A stretch of DNA of 64,000 nucleotides from CAMYOC01 sp963704875 (GTDB lineage Bacteria > Pseudomonadota > Gammaproteobacteria > Steroidobacterales > XN24), in assembly GCA_963704875.1 (NCBI GenBank), contig CAVPIA010000008.1, positions 744,001 to 808,000 on the forward strand. The letters run 5' to 3'. Every line of letters begins with the position of its first letter. Within the stretch, counting starts at the first letter, position 1. The translations under genes and the position numbers were made by a program. This document shows, piece by piece, positions 44,521 through 53,513 of this stretch. The notes beneath the pieces were generated by a model. It was given only the letters and a program-made list of their open reading frames with translations. It had not been told where the DNA came from and did no database searches.

Positions 44521-45461
44521 TCTCGCAGTATGACGAATCGGGTCGCCTGCGCCACCTGATCACACTGGATGGCTGTAGCGGCGAGCAGATCACGGAGTTG
44601 CTGGACCGGGCCGAGGAATTCCTGCGCCGCCCAGGTGATTTGCCGGCACGAACGCAAGCGCTGGCGGGCCGCACAGTCGCCAACCTGTTTTTTGAGCCCA
44701 GCACCAGGACCCGCGCCTCTTTCGAACTCGCGGCCAGACGCCTGGGTGCTGACGTACTCAGCCTTGATATCAGCACCTCCTCCCGGGCCAAGGGCGAGAG
44801 CCTGCTGGACACGATTTACACGCTGCAGGCAATGCAATGCGACATCTTCGTCGTCCGCGATGCCCAGGCCGGCGTACCGGCGTTTATTGCCGAACACGTG
44901 GCACCCCATGTGCGGATTCTCAACGCCGGCGAGTCCTATCTGAATCACCCGACGCAGGGCTTGCTGGACATGCTGACCATACGTCGGCACAAGAAGGCGT
45001 TTGACCAGCTTGTCGTCACTATCGTCGGCGATATACATCACTCCAGGGTCGCCCGGTCCGCTGCCCATGCGCTGGGCGCGCTGGGTGTCGGTGAGCTGAG
45101 GCTGGTGGCGCCTGAGCACCTGCGCCCGGAGCCAAGAGACTTTCCCGGCGCTCTGATCAGCGGGGACCTGGATCAGGCGCTAAGCGCTGCCGATGTAGTG
45201 ATGGCATTGCGCATCCAGAAGGAACGCATGACCGAAAGCGCGATCCCGGACCCGGGCGATTATTTCCGCCGTTTCGGTCTGGACATGCAACGCCTGGCTC
45301 TGGCCAAACCGGATGTCATAGTGATGCATCCCGGCCCGATGAACCGGAATGTCGAAATTTCTCCCGAGGTCGCCGACGGAAAGTTTTCGGTGATCGAAGA
45401 ACAGGTAACAAACGGCGTAGCGGTACGAATGGCGGTCATGCAGGCCGTGATGGCGAGCTAA
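44517..45461 (+). CDS. pyrB: Aspartate carbamoyltransferase catalytic subunit
   Basis: Condenses carbamoyl phosphate and aspartate in pyrimidine synthesis. The 314-residue enzyme has the carbamoyl-phosphate loop FFEPSTRTRASFELA, the lysine loop SSRAKGESLLDT, NHPTQGLLDMLT and MHPGPMNRNVEI. GTG start overlapping ruvX. In relatives of this class PyrB works with a PyrC-like subunit encoded next to it; that gene is missing here and a PyrK-like gene follows instead. No pyrR precedes it. Confidence 0.96.
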   Translation: MISQYDESGRLRHLITLDGCSGEQITELLDRAEEFLRRPGDLPARTQALAGRTVANLFFEPSTRTRASFELAARRLGADVLSLDISTSSRAKGESLLDTIYTLQAMQCDIFVVRDAQAGVPAFIAEHVAPHVRILNAGESYLNHPTQGLLDMLTIRRHKKAFDQLVVTIVGDIHHSRVARSAAHALGALGVGELRLVAPEHLRPEPRDFPGALISGDLDQALSAADVVMALRIQKERMTESAIPDPGDYFRRFGLDMQRLALAKPDVIVMHPGPMNRNVEISPEVADGKFSVIEEQVTNGVAVRMAVMQAVMAS

Positions 45462-45556
45462 GCCGCGCCGAATAGCTACCCTGGTGACCGGAAAGAACAG
45501 GCCGGGACGGCACGAGCGCCTTTCAATTGCACGGACAAATACACGGTGACACCCGC

Positions 45557-46444
45557 TTGAGCAAAGCCAACCGCAATACGATTCAGCTTGAGGACGCCGA
45601 GGTTCTGGAACAGACCACGCACGCGGCTGACCAGTTCATTCTCACCCTGCTCGCTCCGCGCTGCGCCGAGAGAGCGCGCGCGGGGAGTTTTGCTCATCTG
45701 AGCTGCGATGCGGAATTACCGATGCGACGACCCTTATCGATCATGCGCACCGACCCGGCCAATGGCACGGTGGAGTTCCTGTACAAGATCGTGGGCCATG
45801 GTCTGCAATTGCTTTCGCAGAAACGGCGCGGTGATCGTCTGAGTCTGCTCGGCCCGATCGGCAAAGTGTTTGAGCCCGACCCGGAACGACCCCGGGCTCT
45901 GCTGATTGGCGGAGGGGTAGGAATTCCGCCGATGATCTTCCTGGCCAAGGCCCTTCGAGAGGACCCGGATCGTCAGTGGCAGCCGCTGGTGCTGATGGGA
46001 TCGGAAGTACCGTTTCCGTTTGTCACCTTGCCCTCGGCGATGGATTCCGCCGGTATACCGGACTCCGCCGGGCACGGCCTGCAACTGCTGGAGGAGCTGG
46101 GTGTTGCCAGCCGGCTGGCGAGCGCTGCCGGCCAGCCCGGCTGCTATCCCGGTTTCGTCACCGAACTCGCCCGGGAATGGCTATCGTCACTGGATGCCAA
46201 CACGCTGGCCACAGTCAGTGTCTATGCCTGCGGACCGACACCGATGCTTGAGGCAGCTGCCAGAGTGGCACAACAGTTCGATCTGCCGTGCCAGATATCG
46301 CTGGAGGAGTATATGGCGTGCGCTGTGGGCGGCTGTGCAGGCTGCGCGGTGCCAATCCATACCGAACAGGGCCTGGCGATGAAACGAGTCTGCGTCGACG
46401 GCCCGGTATTCGACGCTAATCTGGTATTCCCGGCTGCGAGCTAG
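45557..46444 (+). CDS. pyrK: Dihydroorotate dehydrogenase electron-transfer subunit (PyrK-like)
   Basis: A ferredoxin-reductase-type flavoprotein of about 295 residues with FAD motif RRPLSIMR, NAD motif LLIGGGVGIPPM and a C-terminal [2Fe-2S] site C-x4-C-x2-C (ACAVGGCAGCAV) plus a later Cys (RVCVDGP). In other bacteria PyrK hands electrons from class 1B dihydroorotate dehydrogenase to NAD. TTG 45557 with GGTGA 7 bp upstream is preferred to TTG 45527. Most gammaproteobacteria use quinone-linked PyrD; no pyrD is visible here, so the partner is unknown. Confidence 0.85.
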   Translation: MSKANRNTIQLEDAEVLEQTTHAADQFILTLLAPRCAERARAGSFAHLSCDAELPMRRPLSIMRTDPANGTVEFLYKIVGHGLQLLSQKRRGDRLSLLGPIGKVFEPDPERPRALLIGGGVGIPPMIFLAKALREDPDRQWQPLVLMGSEVPFPFVTLPSAMDSAGIPDSAGHGLQLLEELGVASRLASAAGQPGCYPGFVTELAREWLSSLDANTLATVSVYACGPTPMLEAAARVAQQFDLPCQISLEEYMACAVGGCAGCAVPIHTEQGLAMKRVCVDGPVFDANLVFPAAS

Positions 46445-46453
46445 ACGCGCTGG

Positions 46454-47509
46454 CTAACCGAAGTTGACCTTGGCCTCCAGGTCGGTGGCGGAATCCGCAT
46501 TCGACAAAGCGGTCTCGAGCTCGATCAGACCATCCTTGTACAGGTGATAGAGCGAGTTATCGAAGCTCTGCATGCCTTCTTCAGAGCTGTCCACCAACGC
46601 TTCCTTGATACTGGTGACGTCGCCCTTCTTGGTCAGATCGGCGACATGCGGTGTGTTCAGCAGCACTTCCACCGCGGGCAGGCGCTTGTTGTTGCGGCCA
46701 AGCACAAGACGCTGGGCAATGATGGCGCGGAGGTAATGCGACAGATCCATAAAGATTTGCCGATGCTGGCTCTGTGGGAACAGGTTGATGATCCGGTCCA
46801 GGGTTTCGGACGCGTTGTTGGCATGCAATGTCGCGATACAAAGATGTCCGGTACCGGCCAGGGTGACAGCCGCCTGCATGGTTTCGCGATCGCGGATCTC
46901 GCCAATCAGCACCACATCGGGCGCTTCGCGCATCGCACTCTTGAGCGCTTTGTTATAGGAGAGGGTATCGAGCCCCAACTCGCGTTGATTGACGATGGAC
47001 TTCTTGTTGCTATGCAGGAACTCGATGGGTTCCTCAATCGTGATGATGTGGTTGGAGGTGTTCTCGTTGCGATGATCGATCATCGCTGCCAGCGTGGTCG
47101 ATTTACCGGAACCGGTCGCCCCGACCATCAGCACCAGGCCGCGCTTTGCCAGCGACAGCTTGCTGAGGATCGGCGGCAGATTCAGTTCTTCCAGCCTGGG
47201 CACATTCAGTGTCACATAGCGCAACACCATCGCGATATTGCCACGCTGATGGAAGACGTTGGCGCGGAAGCGGCCCAGTCCCGGTTCGGAGATAGCGAAA
47301 TCAACCTCCAGCTCGCGATCCAGCTGATCGGTCTGGGGGCCGGTCATGATGCCCACCGCGGCATCGCGCACCTGATCGACGGTCAGCAGTTCGTTGCCAA
47401 GCGACATGATGCGGCCCTCGATCTTTATCTTGATCGGCGCCTTGGGGGTAAAAAACAGATCCGAGGCGTTCTTCTCCGCCATCAGTTTGAGCAGGGGTTT
47501 CAGATTCAT
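46454..47509 (-). CDS. Third PilT/PilU-family ATPase
   Basis: A 351-residue secretion-type hexameric ATPase. It has the N-terminal PAS-like domain (KNASDLFFTPKAPIKIKIEG), Walker A VGATGSGKSTT, the Asp box ITIEEPIEFLH, Walker B IGEIRDRETM and the His box TGHLCIATLHANNA. Sequence features lie nearer PilU than PilT, yet it differs clearly from the adjacent PilU. ATG 47509 is used; the frame is open to 47593 without similarity. It ends the row pilT-pilU-pilT-like, so a role in pilus retraction is likely, perhaps as an accessory motor. Confidence 0.88.
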   Translation of the reverse strand: MNLKPLLKLMAEKNASDLFFTPKAPIKIKIEGRIMSLGNELLTVDQVRDAAVGIMTGPQTDQLDRELEVDFAISEPGLGRFRANVFHQRGNIAMVLRYVTLNVPRLEELNLPPILSKLSLAKRGLVLMVGATGSGKSTTLAAMIDHRNENTSNHIITIEEPIEFLHSNKKSIVNQRELGLDTLSYNKALKSAMREAPDVVLIGEIRDRETMQAAVTLAGTGHLCIATLHANNASETLDRIINLFPQSQHRQIFMDLSHYLRAIIAQRLVLGRNNKRLPAVEVLLNTPHVADLTKKGDVTSIKEALVDSSEEGMQSFDNSLYHLYKDGLIELETALSNADSATDLEAKVNFG

Positions 47510-47561
47510 TGATGACTCCGCGGTCCTTCCTTGTGCTCTGCGGCCATCCGGCAACAGTGAT

Positions 47562-48728
47562 TCAGCCGCCAGCGCCGAAGTAACCGCCGGCATCTTCCTC
47601 TTCGATCAACTCGAAATTCTCGGTATCGACTTCCTTGGCGCCACGCTTGCTTTCCAGCTTGATGCGCAAGCGCACCTCGTTGACCGAATCCGCGTTGCGC
47701 AAGGCGTCTTCATAGGAAATAAGGCCCTGCTCGTACAGGTCGAACAGCGACTGGTCGAAAGTGCGCATCCCGAGCCGGGTCGACTTGGCCATGACTTCCT
47801 TGATCTCGGCGACTTGACCCTTGAATATCAAATCGGCAATCAATGGCGAATTGAGCATGATCTCCATCGCTGCGACGCGACCGCTTCCGCTCTCACGAGG
47901 GAGCAGACGTTGGGCAACAAACGCCTTGATATTCAGCGACATGTCCATCAGCAGCTGGTCGCGCTTTTCTTCCGGGAAGAAGTTGATAATGCGGTCCAGG
48001 GCCTGGTTGGCGCTGTTGGCATGCAGCGTAGCCAGGCAAAGGTGTCCGGTCTCGGCGAACTGAATACCATACTCCATCGTGTCCCGGTCCCGGATCTCGC
48101 CGATCAGGATTACGTCGGGGGCCTGACGCAGGGTGTTCTTCAGCGCCACATGCCAGCCATCGGTGTCGACACCAATTTCACGCTGGGTGACCACGCAGCC
48201 CCGGTGCTCGTGGACGTATTCAATCGGGTCTTCGATGGTGATGATATGTCCGTGAGAGGTCGCGTTGCGATGACCCACCATGGCTGCCAGCGTCGTCGAC
48301 TTACCGGTGCCGGTGCCGCCCACCAGGATCACCAGACCCCGCTTGGTCATGACGATGTCCTTCAGGATCGGCGGCAGCTCCAGTTCATCGATGGTCGGAA
48401 TCTCGGTATTGATCGTCCGGCAGACACAGCCTACCCGCCCCTGCTGGACAAATGCGCTGACGCGGAATCGGCCGATGTTGGGCGGCGAGATCGCGAAGTT
48501 GCATTCCTTATCGGCATCGAAGGCTTTGGTTTGCCGGTCGTTCATGATCGAACGAACCAGCACCATGCTCTGCTGGGGCGTGAGCGGCGTATCAGTGACC
48601 GGCCGTATTTCACCATCGACCTTGATCGCTGGCGGAAAATTGGCGGTGATGAAAAGGTCGGATCCATCCACCTTGATCATCCGCTTCAGGAAATCCTGCA
48701 TCAGCCTGATTGCTTGGTCTCGTTCCAT
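47562..48728 (-). CDS. pilU: Type IV pilus retraction ATPase PilU
   Basis: A 388-residue PilT-dependent retraction ATPase. PilU-like traits: GSDLFITANFPPAIKVDGE, ECNFAISPPNIGRFRVSAF, Walker A VGGTGTGKSTT, VVTQREIGVDTDGWHVALK and the long acidic C-terminal tail (ELIEEEDAGGYFG). ATG 48728 is fixed by GGGAG 6 bp upstream; GTG 48758 would add ten residues. Between pilT (77 bp upstream) and the third paralogue (52 bp downstream). Confidence 0.93.
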   Translation of the reverse strand: MERDQAIRLMQDFLKRMIKVDGSDLFITANFPPAIKVDGEIRPVTDTPLTPQQSMVLVRSIMNDRQTKAFDADKECNFAISPPNIGRFRVSAFVQQGRVGCVCRTINTEIPTIDELELPPILKDIVMTKRGLVILVGGTGTGKSTTLAAMVGHRNATSHGHIITIEDPIEYVHEHRGCVVTQREIGVDTDGWHVALKNTLRQAPDVILIGEIRDRDTMEYGIQFAETGHLCLATLHANSANQALDRIINFFPEEKRDQLLMDMSLNIKAFVAQRLLPRESGSGRVAAMEIMLNSPLIADLIFKGQVAEIKEVMAKSTRLGMRTFDQSLFDLYEQGLISYEDALRNADSVNEVRLRIKLESKRGAKEVDTENFELIEEEDAGGYFGAGG

Positions 48729-48805
48729 CTCGATCTCCCGGATTCGATGCGCCGGCACAAACCGCTTGCCGGGGAAGGCAGGGATAGCTCCCGCGGTCCT
48801 GGTGC

Positions 48806-49846
48806 TTAGAATGAGTCTTTGTTAGCAGCCTTGTACCTGGCTTCCTCACGACTGACCAGCCCTTTGGTCAGAAGATCCTGCAGACACTGGTCCAGCGTCT
48901 GCATTCCCGATCCTTGCCCGGTCTGAATGGCAGAATACATCTGCGCGATCTTACCTTCCCGAATCAGGTTACGGATCGCGGCCGTGCCGATCATGATCTC
49001 ATGCGCGGCCACCCGACCGCCGCCATTCTTCTTCAGCAGGGTCTGCGAGATTACCGCACGCAGGGATTCGGACAGCATCGATCGGACCATGTCCTTCTCG
49101 CCTGCGGGAAATACGTCGACCACGCGATCGATCGTCTTCGCCGCCGAGCTGGTGTGCAGCGTCCCGAATACCAGGTGGCCGGTCTCCGCAGCCGTCAGCG
49201 CAAGCCGGATCGTTTCAAGATCGCGCATCTCGCCGACCAGAATCACGTCCGGATCCTCGCGCAGCGCCGAACGCAGGGCCTCGGCGAAGCCCAGCGTATC
49301 GCGATGAACCTCGCGCTGATTGATCAGACTGCGCCGGCTCTCGTGAACAAACTCGATCGGATCCTCAATCGTCAATATGTGATCCGGCCGATTATCGTTC
49401 ACATGATCCACCATCGCTGCGAGCGTGGTCGATTTACCCGAACCCGTGGGGCCGGTCACCAGCACGATGCCGCGCGGATACATCGAAATGTCTTTAAAAA
49501 TCTTGGGGGCGCCAAGCTGTTCCAGAGTCAGAATCTCGGTCGGAATTGTCCGGAACACCGCGCCAGCGCCGCGAGACTGATTGAACGCGTTTACCCTGAA
49601 GCGCGCCAGATCCGGGATCTCGAACGAGAAATCGGTCTCGAAGTACTCTTCGAAGGCCTTGCGCTGCTTGTCGTTCATGATGTCGTAGATCATGCTATGC
49701 ACTTCTTTGTGCGAAAGTGCCGGCATGTTGATGCGCTTCACGTCTCCATCCACCCGGATCATGGGCGGGACGCCCGCGGACAGATGCAGATCTGACGCGT
49801 TATTCTTCACCGCAAAGGTAAGAAGCTGATCGATCTCGACAGGCAT
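48806..49846 (-). CDS. pilT: Type IV pilus retraction ATPase PilT
   Basis: The main pilus retraction motor, 346 residues, very close to P. aeruginosa PilT: NNASDLHLSAGVPPMIRVDG, Walker A GPTGSGKSTT (132-141), VNQREVHRDTLGF-like INQREVHRDTLGF, Walker B VGEMRDLETIRLAL and AIRNLIREGK near the C terminus. ATG 49846 follows GGGAG directly upstream. A -10-like TATACT on the minus strand (49929-49924) about 80 bp before the start could drive it. Divergent from yggS, as in Pseudomonas. Confidence 0.97.
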   Translation of the reverse strand: MPVEIDQLLTFAVKNNASDLHLSAGVPPMIRVDGDVKRINMPALSHKEVHSMIYDIMNDKQRKAFEEYFETDFSFEIPDLARFRVNAFNQSRGAGAVFRTIPTEILTLEQLGAPKIFKDISMYPRGIVLVTGPTGSGKSTTLAAMVDHVNDNRPDHILTIEDPIEFVHESRRSLINQREVHRDTLGFAEALRSALREDPDVILVGEMRDLETIRLALTAAETGHLVFGTLHTSSAAKTIDRVVDVFPAGEKDMVRSMLSESLRAVISQTLLKKNGGGRVAAHEIMIGTAAIRNLIREGKIAQMYSAIQTGQGSGMQTLDQCLQDLLTKGLVSREEARYKAANKDSF

Positions 49847-49951
49847 AGGAGCTCCCTGAATGGCGCAATCCGTGGCGCAATGGCACATGCTCGCCGGGTT
49901 TCACGGCGGCGCAATTGCTCCAGAGTATAGCTAAGGGCGCCCGGGCAAAAC

Positions 49952-50665
49952 ATGACAGACTTCTCAGTCAGGCTGCAGCAGCTTCGCGAACGAATCAGAC
50001 TCGCTTGCGGCCGGTTCTCCAGAGACCCTGCCGAGCTGCGCTTGCTGGCGGTGAGCAAGCGCCATCCGGCGTCAGCAATTATCGAAGCAATGGAGGCCGG
50101 CCAGCGCGACTTTGGCGAAAACTTTGTTCAGGAGGGCATCGCCAAGATCGAGGCGCTCGACGGCCGGACCGCAAAATGGCATTTCATCGGGCATTTGCAG
50201 AGCAACAAGACCCGTCAGGTAGCAACCCACTTTGACTGGGTGCAAAGCGTCGACCGACTGCGCATCGCCCGGCGTCTGAGCGAACAACGGCCTCATCATG
50301 CCGGCAAGCTGCAGGTTTGTATCCAGGTCAGGATCGGTGACGAACAGGGCAAGGCGGGAGTGGAACCAGACCAGGTTTCATCGCTGGCTGAAGAAATGCT
50401 GCGGCTCCCGCGCCTGGCGCTGCGCGGTTTGATGGCCATCCCGCCGCCGGAGACCGAGTTCGACCGTCAGCGACAGCATTTCGCCAAACTACGTGAGCTG
50501 TATCAGCGCCTGCAGGCCAATGGGCTGCCGCTGGATACGCTATCCATGGGCATGTCGGATGATCTCGAAGCCGCGGTGGCAGAAGGCAGTACCATGGTGC
50601 GGATCGGCACCGCATTGTTCGGACCCCGACCCGACCCGGCGCCGACGGAACTGGAGAGTCCCTGA
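49952..50665 (+). CDS. yggS: Pyridoxal phosphate homeostasis protein YggS/PLPBP
   Basis: A 237-residue TIM-barrel PLP-binding protein that keeps free PLP and amino-acid pools balanced. The PLP lysine is in LLAVSKRHPA; other motifs are DFGENFVQEG, WHFIGHLQSNK and LSMGMSDDLEAAV. First gene of the run yggS-proC-yggT-DUF167. Confidence 0.95.
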   Translation: MTDFSVRLQQLRERIRLACGRFSRDPAELRLLAVSKRHPASAIIEAMEAGQRDFGENFVQEGIAKIEALDGRTAKWHFIGHLQSNKTRQVATHFDWVQSVDRLRIARRLSEQRPHHAGKLQVCIQVRIGDEQGKAGVEPDQVSSLAEEMLRLPRLALRGLMAIPPPETEFDRQRQHFAKLRELYQRLQANGLPLDTLSMGMSDDLEAAVAEGSTMVRIGTALFGPRPDPAPTELESP

Positions 50666-50702
50666 ATCCACAGATATGCTTCCCTGAAACGATACTGAAA
50701 TC

Positions 50703-51524
50703 ATGAAAGACATCAGAATATGCTTTATTGGAGGCGGCAACATGGCCGGCAGCCTGATTGGCGGCCTGCTCGCCGATGCTTATCCGCCTGCGCTGCTCAG
50801 CGCTGCCGAACCCCTCGCCGAGCAACGAGAGCGATTGAGGTCGCGTTTTGGCATCGAGGTCATGGCGGATAACGCCAGCGCTGCCGCTGGCGCCGATGTC
50901 GTGGTACTGGCGGTAAAACCACAGCGCATGGCGGAAGCTGCCAGCGCGATCGGGCCCGTATCTCCTGCGCCATTGTTTGTGACGGTCGCGGCAGGTATCC
51001 GCATTGCCGATCTGCAGCGCTGGCTGGGCAGCGAGGCAGCAGTGGTGCGAGCCATGCCCAACACCCCGGCGCTGCTCGGTGCGGGCGTCACAGCCTTGTA
51101 CGCCGGTGCGAACGTAAGCCCGGCCAGGCGCGAGCTGGCCGAAGGCATCCTGCGCGCCGCCGGAGCCGTGGTCTGGCTGGATGATGAATCGCTTATGGAT
51201 GCGGTAACCGCATTGTCCGGCAGCGGACCGGCTTATTTCTTCCTGCTGATGGAGACGATGGCCGCTACCGGCGTGGAGATGGGCCTGAGCCCGGAGGCGT
51301 CGCGCCTGTTAACCCAGGAGACCGCTATCGGTGCAGCTCGCATGGCGCTGGAGGCAGACGTCGATGTCGCCGAGCTGCGGCGCAGGGTGACATCCCCTGG
51401 CGGAACCACAGAAGCGGCCCTTAATGCGATGCATCAGGCAGGTCTGCCGGCGAGCGTACGCGGCGCGATCCTTGCGGCCCGGGATCGCTCCCGTGAACTT
51501 GCAGAGGAAGCCGGCTCCAGATGA
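50703..51524 (+). CDS. proC: Pyrroline-5-carboxylate reductase
   Basis: Last step of proline synthesis, NADPH dependent. The 273-residue protein has the Rossmann motif FIGGGNMAGSLIGGL, AVKPQRM, RAMPNTPALLGAGVTALY and the substrate signature near ALSGSGPAYFF. 37 bp after yggS. Ornithine aminotransferase (56651) makes the pyrroline-5-carboxylate substrate. Confidence 0.96.
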   Translation: MKDIRICFIGGGNMAGSLIGGLLADAYPPALLSAAEPLAEQRERLRSRFGIEVMADNASAAAGADVVVLAVKPQRMAEAASAIGPVSPAPLFVTVAAGIRIADLQRWLGSEAAVVRAMPNTPALLGAGVTALYAGANVSPARRELAEGILRAAGAVVWLDDESLMDAVTALSGSGPAYFFLLMETMAATGVEMGLSPEASRLLTQETAIGAARMALEADVDVAELRRRVTSPGGTTEAALNAMHQAGLPASVRGAILAARDRSRELAEEAGSR

Positions 51525-51552
51525 GCCCACGGAACCTGAAACAGGTGAAGCC

Positions 51553-52101
51553 ATGAGCGCGCCCCTGCTATTTGTCGTCGAGACGCTGTTCGATCTGTAT
51601 GTGCTGTGCTTTGTTCTGCGCCTGGTGATGCAGATGACCCGCGCGGATTTTCATAATCCGCTGGCCCAGTTCATCGTGCGGATCACCAATCCCCTGCTGG
51701 TTCCGCTGCGCAAGCTGGTGCCGGGCTATCGCGGACTGGATCTGGCCGCGATACTGCTGATCCTGGCCATGGAGATATTGGCTACGGCTGCATTGTTCGC
51801 GCTGAAGACCGGGGTCAGCCCGGGTCCGGCCGCGCTGCTCTATTTCGCCGTATTGCGCACCCTGGTCACGGTTATCCGGCTCTATCTGTTCGCGATCCTG
51901 ATTTTTGCGGTGCTGAGTTTCGTCAATCCCGGCACCTACAACCCGCTGAGCAGCATGCTGGCCAGCATCTGCGAGCCGGCGCTACGGCCGTTCCGGCGCC
52001 TTATCCCACCGATCGGCGGGATCGATCTGTCGCCGCTGTTTGCATTGCTGATACTGCAGGCATTGTTAATGATGATCCGCATTCCGGCGGTTCTGACCTG
52101 A
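51553..52101 (+). CDS. yggT: YggT family integral membrane protein
   Basis: A 182-residue membrane protein made of two YGGT repeats, each with FVLRLVMQMTRADFHNPLAQ-like loops (second copy near NPGTYNPLSSML) and ending in the FRRLIPPIGGIDLSPL signature. Function unsettled; proposed roles are osmotic shock or membrane protein assembly. ATG 51553 follows AGGTGA; the frame is open further up but overlaps proC. Confidence 0.93.
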   Translation: MSAPLLFVVETLFDLYVLCFVLRLVMQMTRADFHNPLAQFIVRITNPLLVPLRKLVPGYRGLDLAAILLILAMEILATAALFALKTGVSPGPAALLYFAVLRTLVTVIRLYLFAILIFAVLSFVNPGTYNPLSSMLASICEPALRPFRRLIPPIGGIDLSPLFALLILQALLMMIRIPAVLT

Positions 52102-52115
52102 GCGGCACGCAACCG

Positions 52116-52412
52116 ATGGTCTGGCGTGATCAGGTGCTGGTCTGCAAGCTGCGTCTGCGCGCCGGCGGTGGTCGCAACGCATTTGCGGGCCAGGTCGGAG
52201 ATCGGCTCAAGGTCCGGATTGCTGCACCGCCAATTGAGGGCCGCGCCAATGCGGCTCTGGTAAAATTCCTGGCCGGACAATTCCGCGTCGCACGTTCGAG
52301 GGTGCGACTCGTCGCCGGCGAGTTCGATCGCGACAAGGTGGTGGAGATCGACCGCCCCGCTACATTGCCTGAGGAAATACGCGCGTGCATAGATTCATCC
52401 GGGCACGAATAG
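52116..52412 (+). CDS. DUF167 (YggU) family protein
   Basis: A 98-residue UPF0235/DUF167 protein of unknown function with the family signature KVRIAAPPIEGRANAALVKF. Usual place right after yggT, 14 bp away. Confidence 0.93.
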   Translation: MVWRDQVLVCKLRLRAGGGRNAFAGQVGDRLKVRIAAPPIEGRANAALVKFLAGQFRVARSRVRLVAGEFDRDKVVEIDRPATLPEEIRACIDSSGHE

Positions 52413-52468
52413 GCTATAGTTAGCCTGTTGTCGGCCTGTCGCAGGCCGGATCGCGTAAGCGGGGACAG

Positions 52469-52966
52469 ATGACAAGAATGTACTTTCAGAGAATTTTTAT
52501 TTGCGTCGCGGCCGCGAGCTTGCTCGCCGCATGCGGCCCTTCCGGCGGGCCTGTCGACGGCGCGCCGGCCGCGCAGGAAATGACCCGCGAGAATTTCGTC
52601 GATGCGGGAGACTACGTTGTTCACTTCAATGCGCTGGCGACCGAGATGCTGCCAGCCGAAGTCGCGCGGGCCTACGGTATTGTGCGCAGCGGCAGCCGGG
52701 CGCTGCTGAACGTCAGCGTGATCCGCAAGCAGACAGGGTCTATCGGCGAACCAGTGGCAGCGAACGTTGCGGTAAACGCAAGCAACCTCACCGGTCAACT
52801 CAAGAGCGTCACCGTCCGCCGGATCGAGGAAGGTGAGGCGATCTACTATATTGGTGAGATACCTGTGGCCAACCAGGAAACGCTGATCTTCGACATCAAG
52901 GTCACCCCTGAAGGCGAAACCAGACCGATTAGCGTAAAATTCCGTCAGCAGTTCTACGCCGAATGA
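52469..52966 (+). CDS. DUF4426 lipoprotein
   Basis: A 165-residue predicted lipoprotein with signal and lipobox SLLAAC (Cys23), followed by a DUF4426 beta-sandwich (GDYVVHFNALATEMLPAEVA). Function unknown. In pseudomonads the same family lies in the proC-yggT neighbourhood, with met genes between that are missing here. Confidence 0.87.
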   Translation: MTRMYFQRIFICVAAASLLAACGPSGGPVDGAPAAQEMTRENFVDAGDYVVHFNALATEMLPAEVARAYGIVRSGSRALLNVSVIRKQTGSIGEPVAANVAVNASNLTGQLKSVTVRRIEEGEAIYYIGEIPVANQETLIFDIKVTPEGETRPISVKFRQQFYAE

Positions 52967-53027
52967 CGGCTATGACATAAATTTTCCGGGGATTCAGAGC
53001 CGTCGCTCGATCGGCTCGGCGCCAAAG

Positions 53028-53055
53028 TTGGCAAATCCAGTTACTGTGATATTTT
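53028..53055 (+). promoter_or_regulatory. Probable promoter of the HU-like gene
   Basis: TTGGCA (53028-53033), 16-bp spacer, TATTTT (53050-53055). A transcript starting near 53062 would have a 44-nt leader that ends in AGGGGGAAA before ATG 53106. Confidence 0.5.
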
Positions 53056-53105
53056 CGAGCATCACTTAATCAGCAACACTGAACCTATAGACCAGGGGGA
53101 AAACA

Positions 53106-53456
53106 ATGGCTGCAACGAAAAAGCGGGCGAGCAAGAAAAAAGCTGCTGCTGCTCCGAAGGCGCCCACCAAAAGCGAAATTATCAGCCGCATCTCGGAATC
53201 GACCGGGTTGACGCGCAAGGATGTTGGCGCAGTATTCGATTCGCTCAACACTGAAATCAAGCGCAGCCTGGGCCGTCGCGGCGCAGGCGAGTTCACCATG
53301 CCGGGCCTGATGAAGATCCGGGTGGTGAAGAAGCCCGCCACCAAGGCACGCAAGGGCATCAACCCTTTCACCAAGGAAGAGATGGTGTTCAAGGCAAAGC
53401 CAGCCCGCAAGGCGGTCAAGGTTCTTGCGCTGAAAGGCCTGAAAGACATGGTTTGA
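53106..53456 (+). CDS. HU-family DNA-binding protein with basic N-terminal tail
   Basis: A 116-residue nucleoid protein. The first about 22 residues (KKRASKKKAAAAPKAPTK) are a Lys/Ala tail like that of histone H1-type proteins, followed by an HU/IHF core: helices TKSEIISRISESTGLTRKDV, beta arm with MPGLMKIRVVKKPATKARKG and the C-terminal PARKAVKVLALKGLKDMV. Stand-alone gene with its own promoter and terminator. Similar tailed HU proteins occur in several gammaproteobacteria. Confidence 0.9.
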   Translation: MAATKKRASKKKAAAAPKAPTKSEIISRISESTGLTRKDVGAVFDSLNTEIKRSLGRRGAGEFTMPGLMKIRVVKKPATKARKGINPFTKEEMVFKAKPARKAVKVLALKGLKDMV

Positions 53457-53480
53457 ACCGCATTCCAGCGGTTCCGAATG

Positions 53481-53513
53481 ACGCCCGGTACGGTCTCGTA
53501 TCGGGCGTTTTCT
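53481..53513. terminator. Rho-independent terminator of the HU-like gene
   Basis: A 12-bp stem (ACGCCCGGTACG 53481-53492 with CGTATCGGGCGT 53497-53508, one G-U pair), a 4-base loop and then TTTCT. It lies between convergent HU-like and terB genes. Confidence 0.85.

Noticed and set aside
46544..49795. Long rightward frames opposite the pilT-family genes
   Set aside because: Mirror frames of highly conserved ATPase genes; three similar shadows arise because the three genes are homologous.
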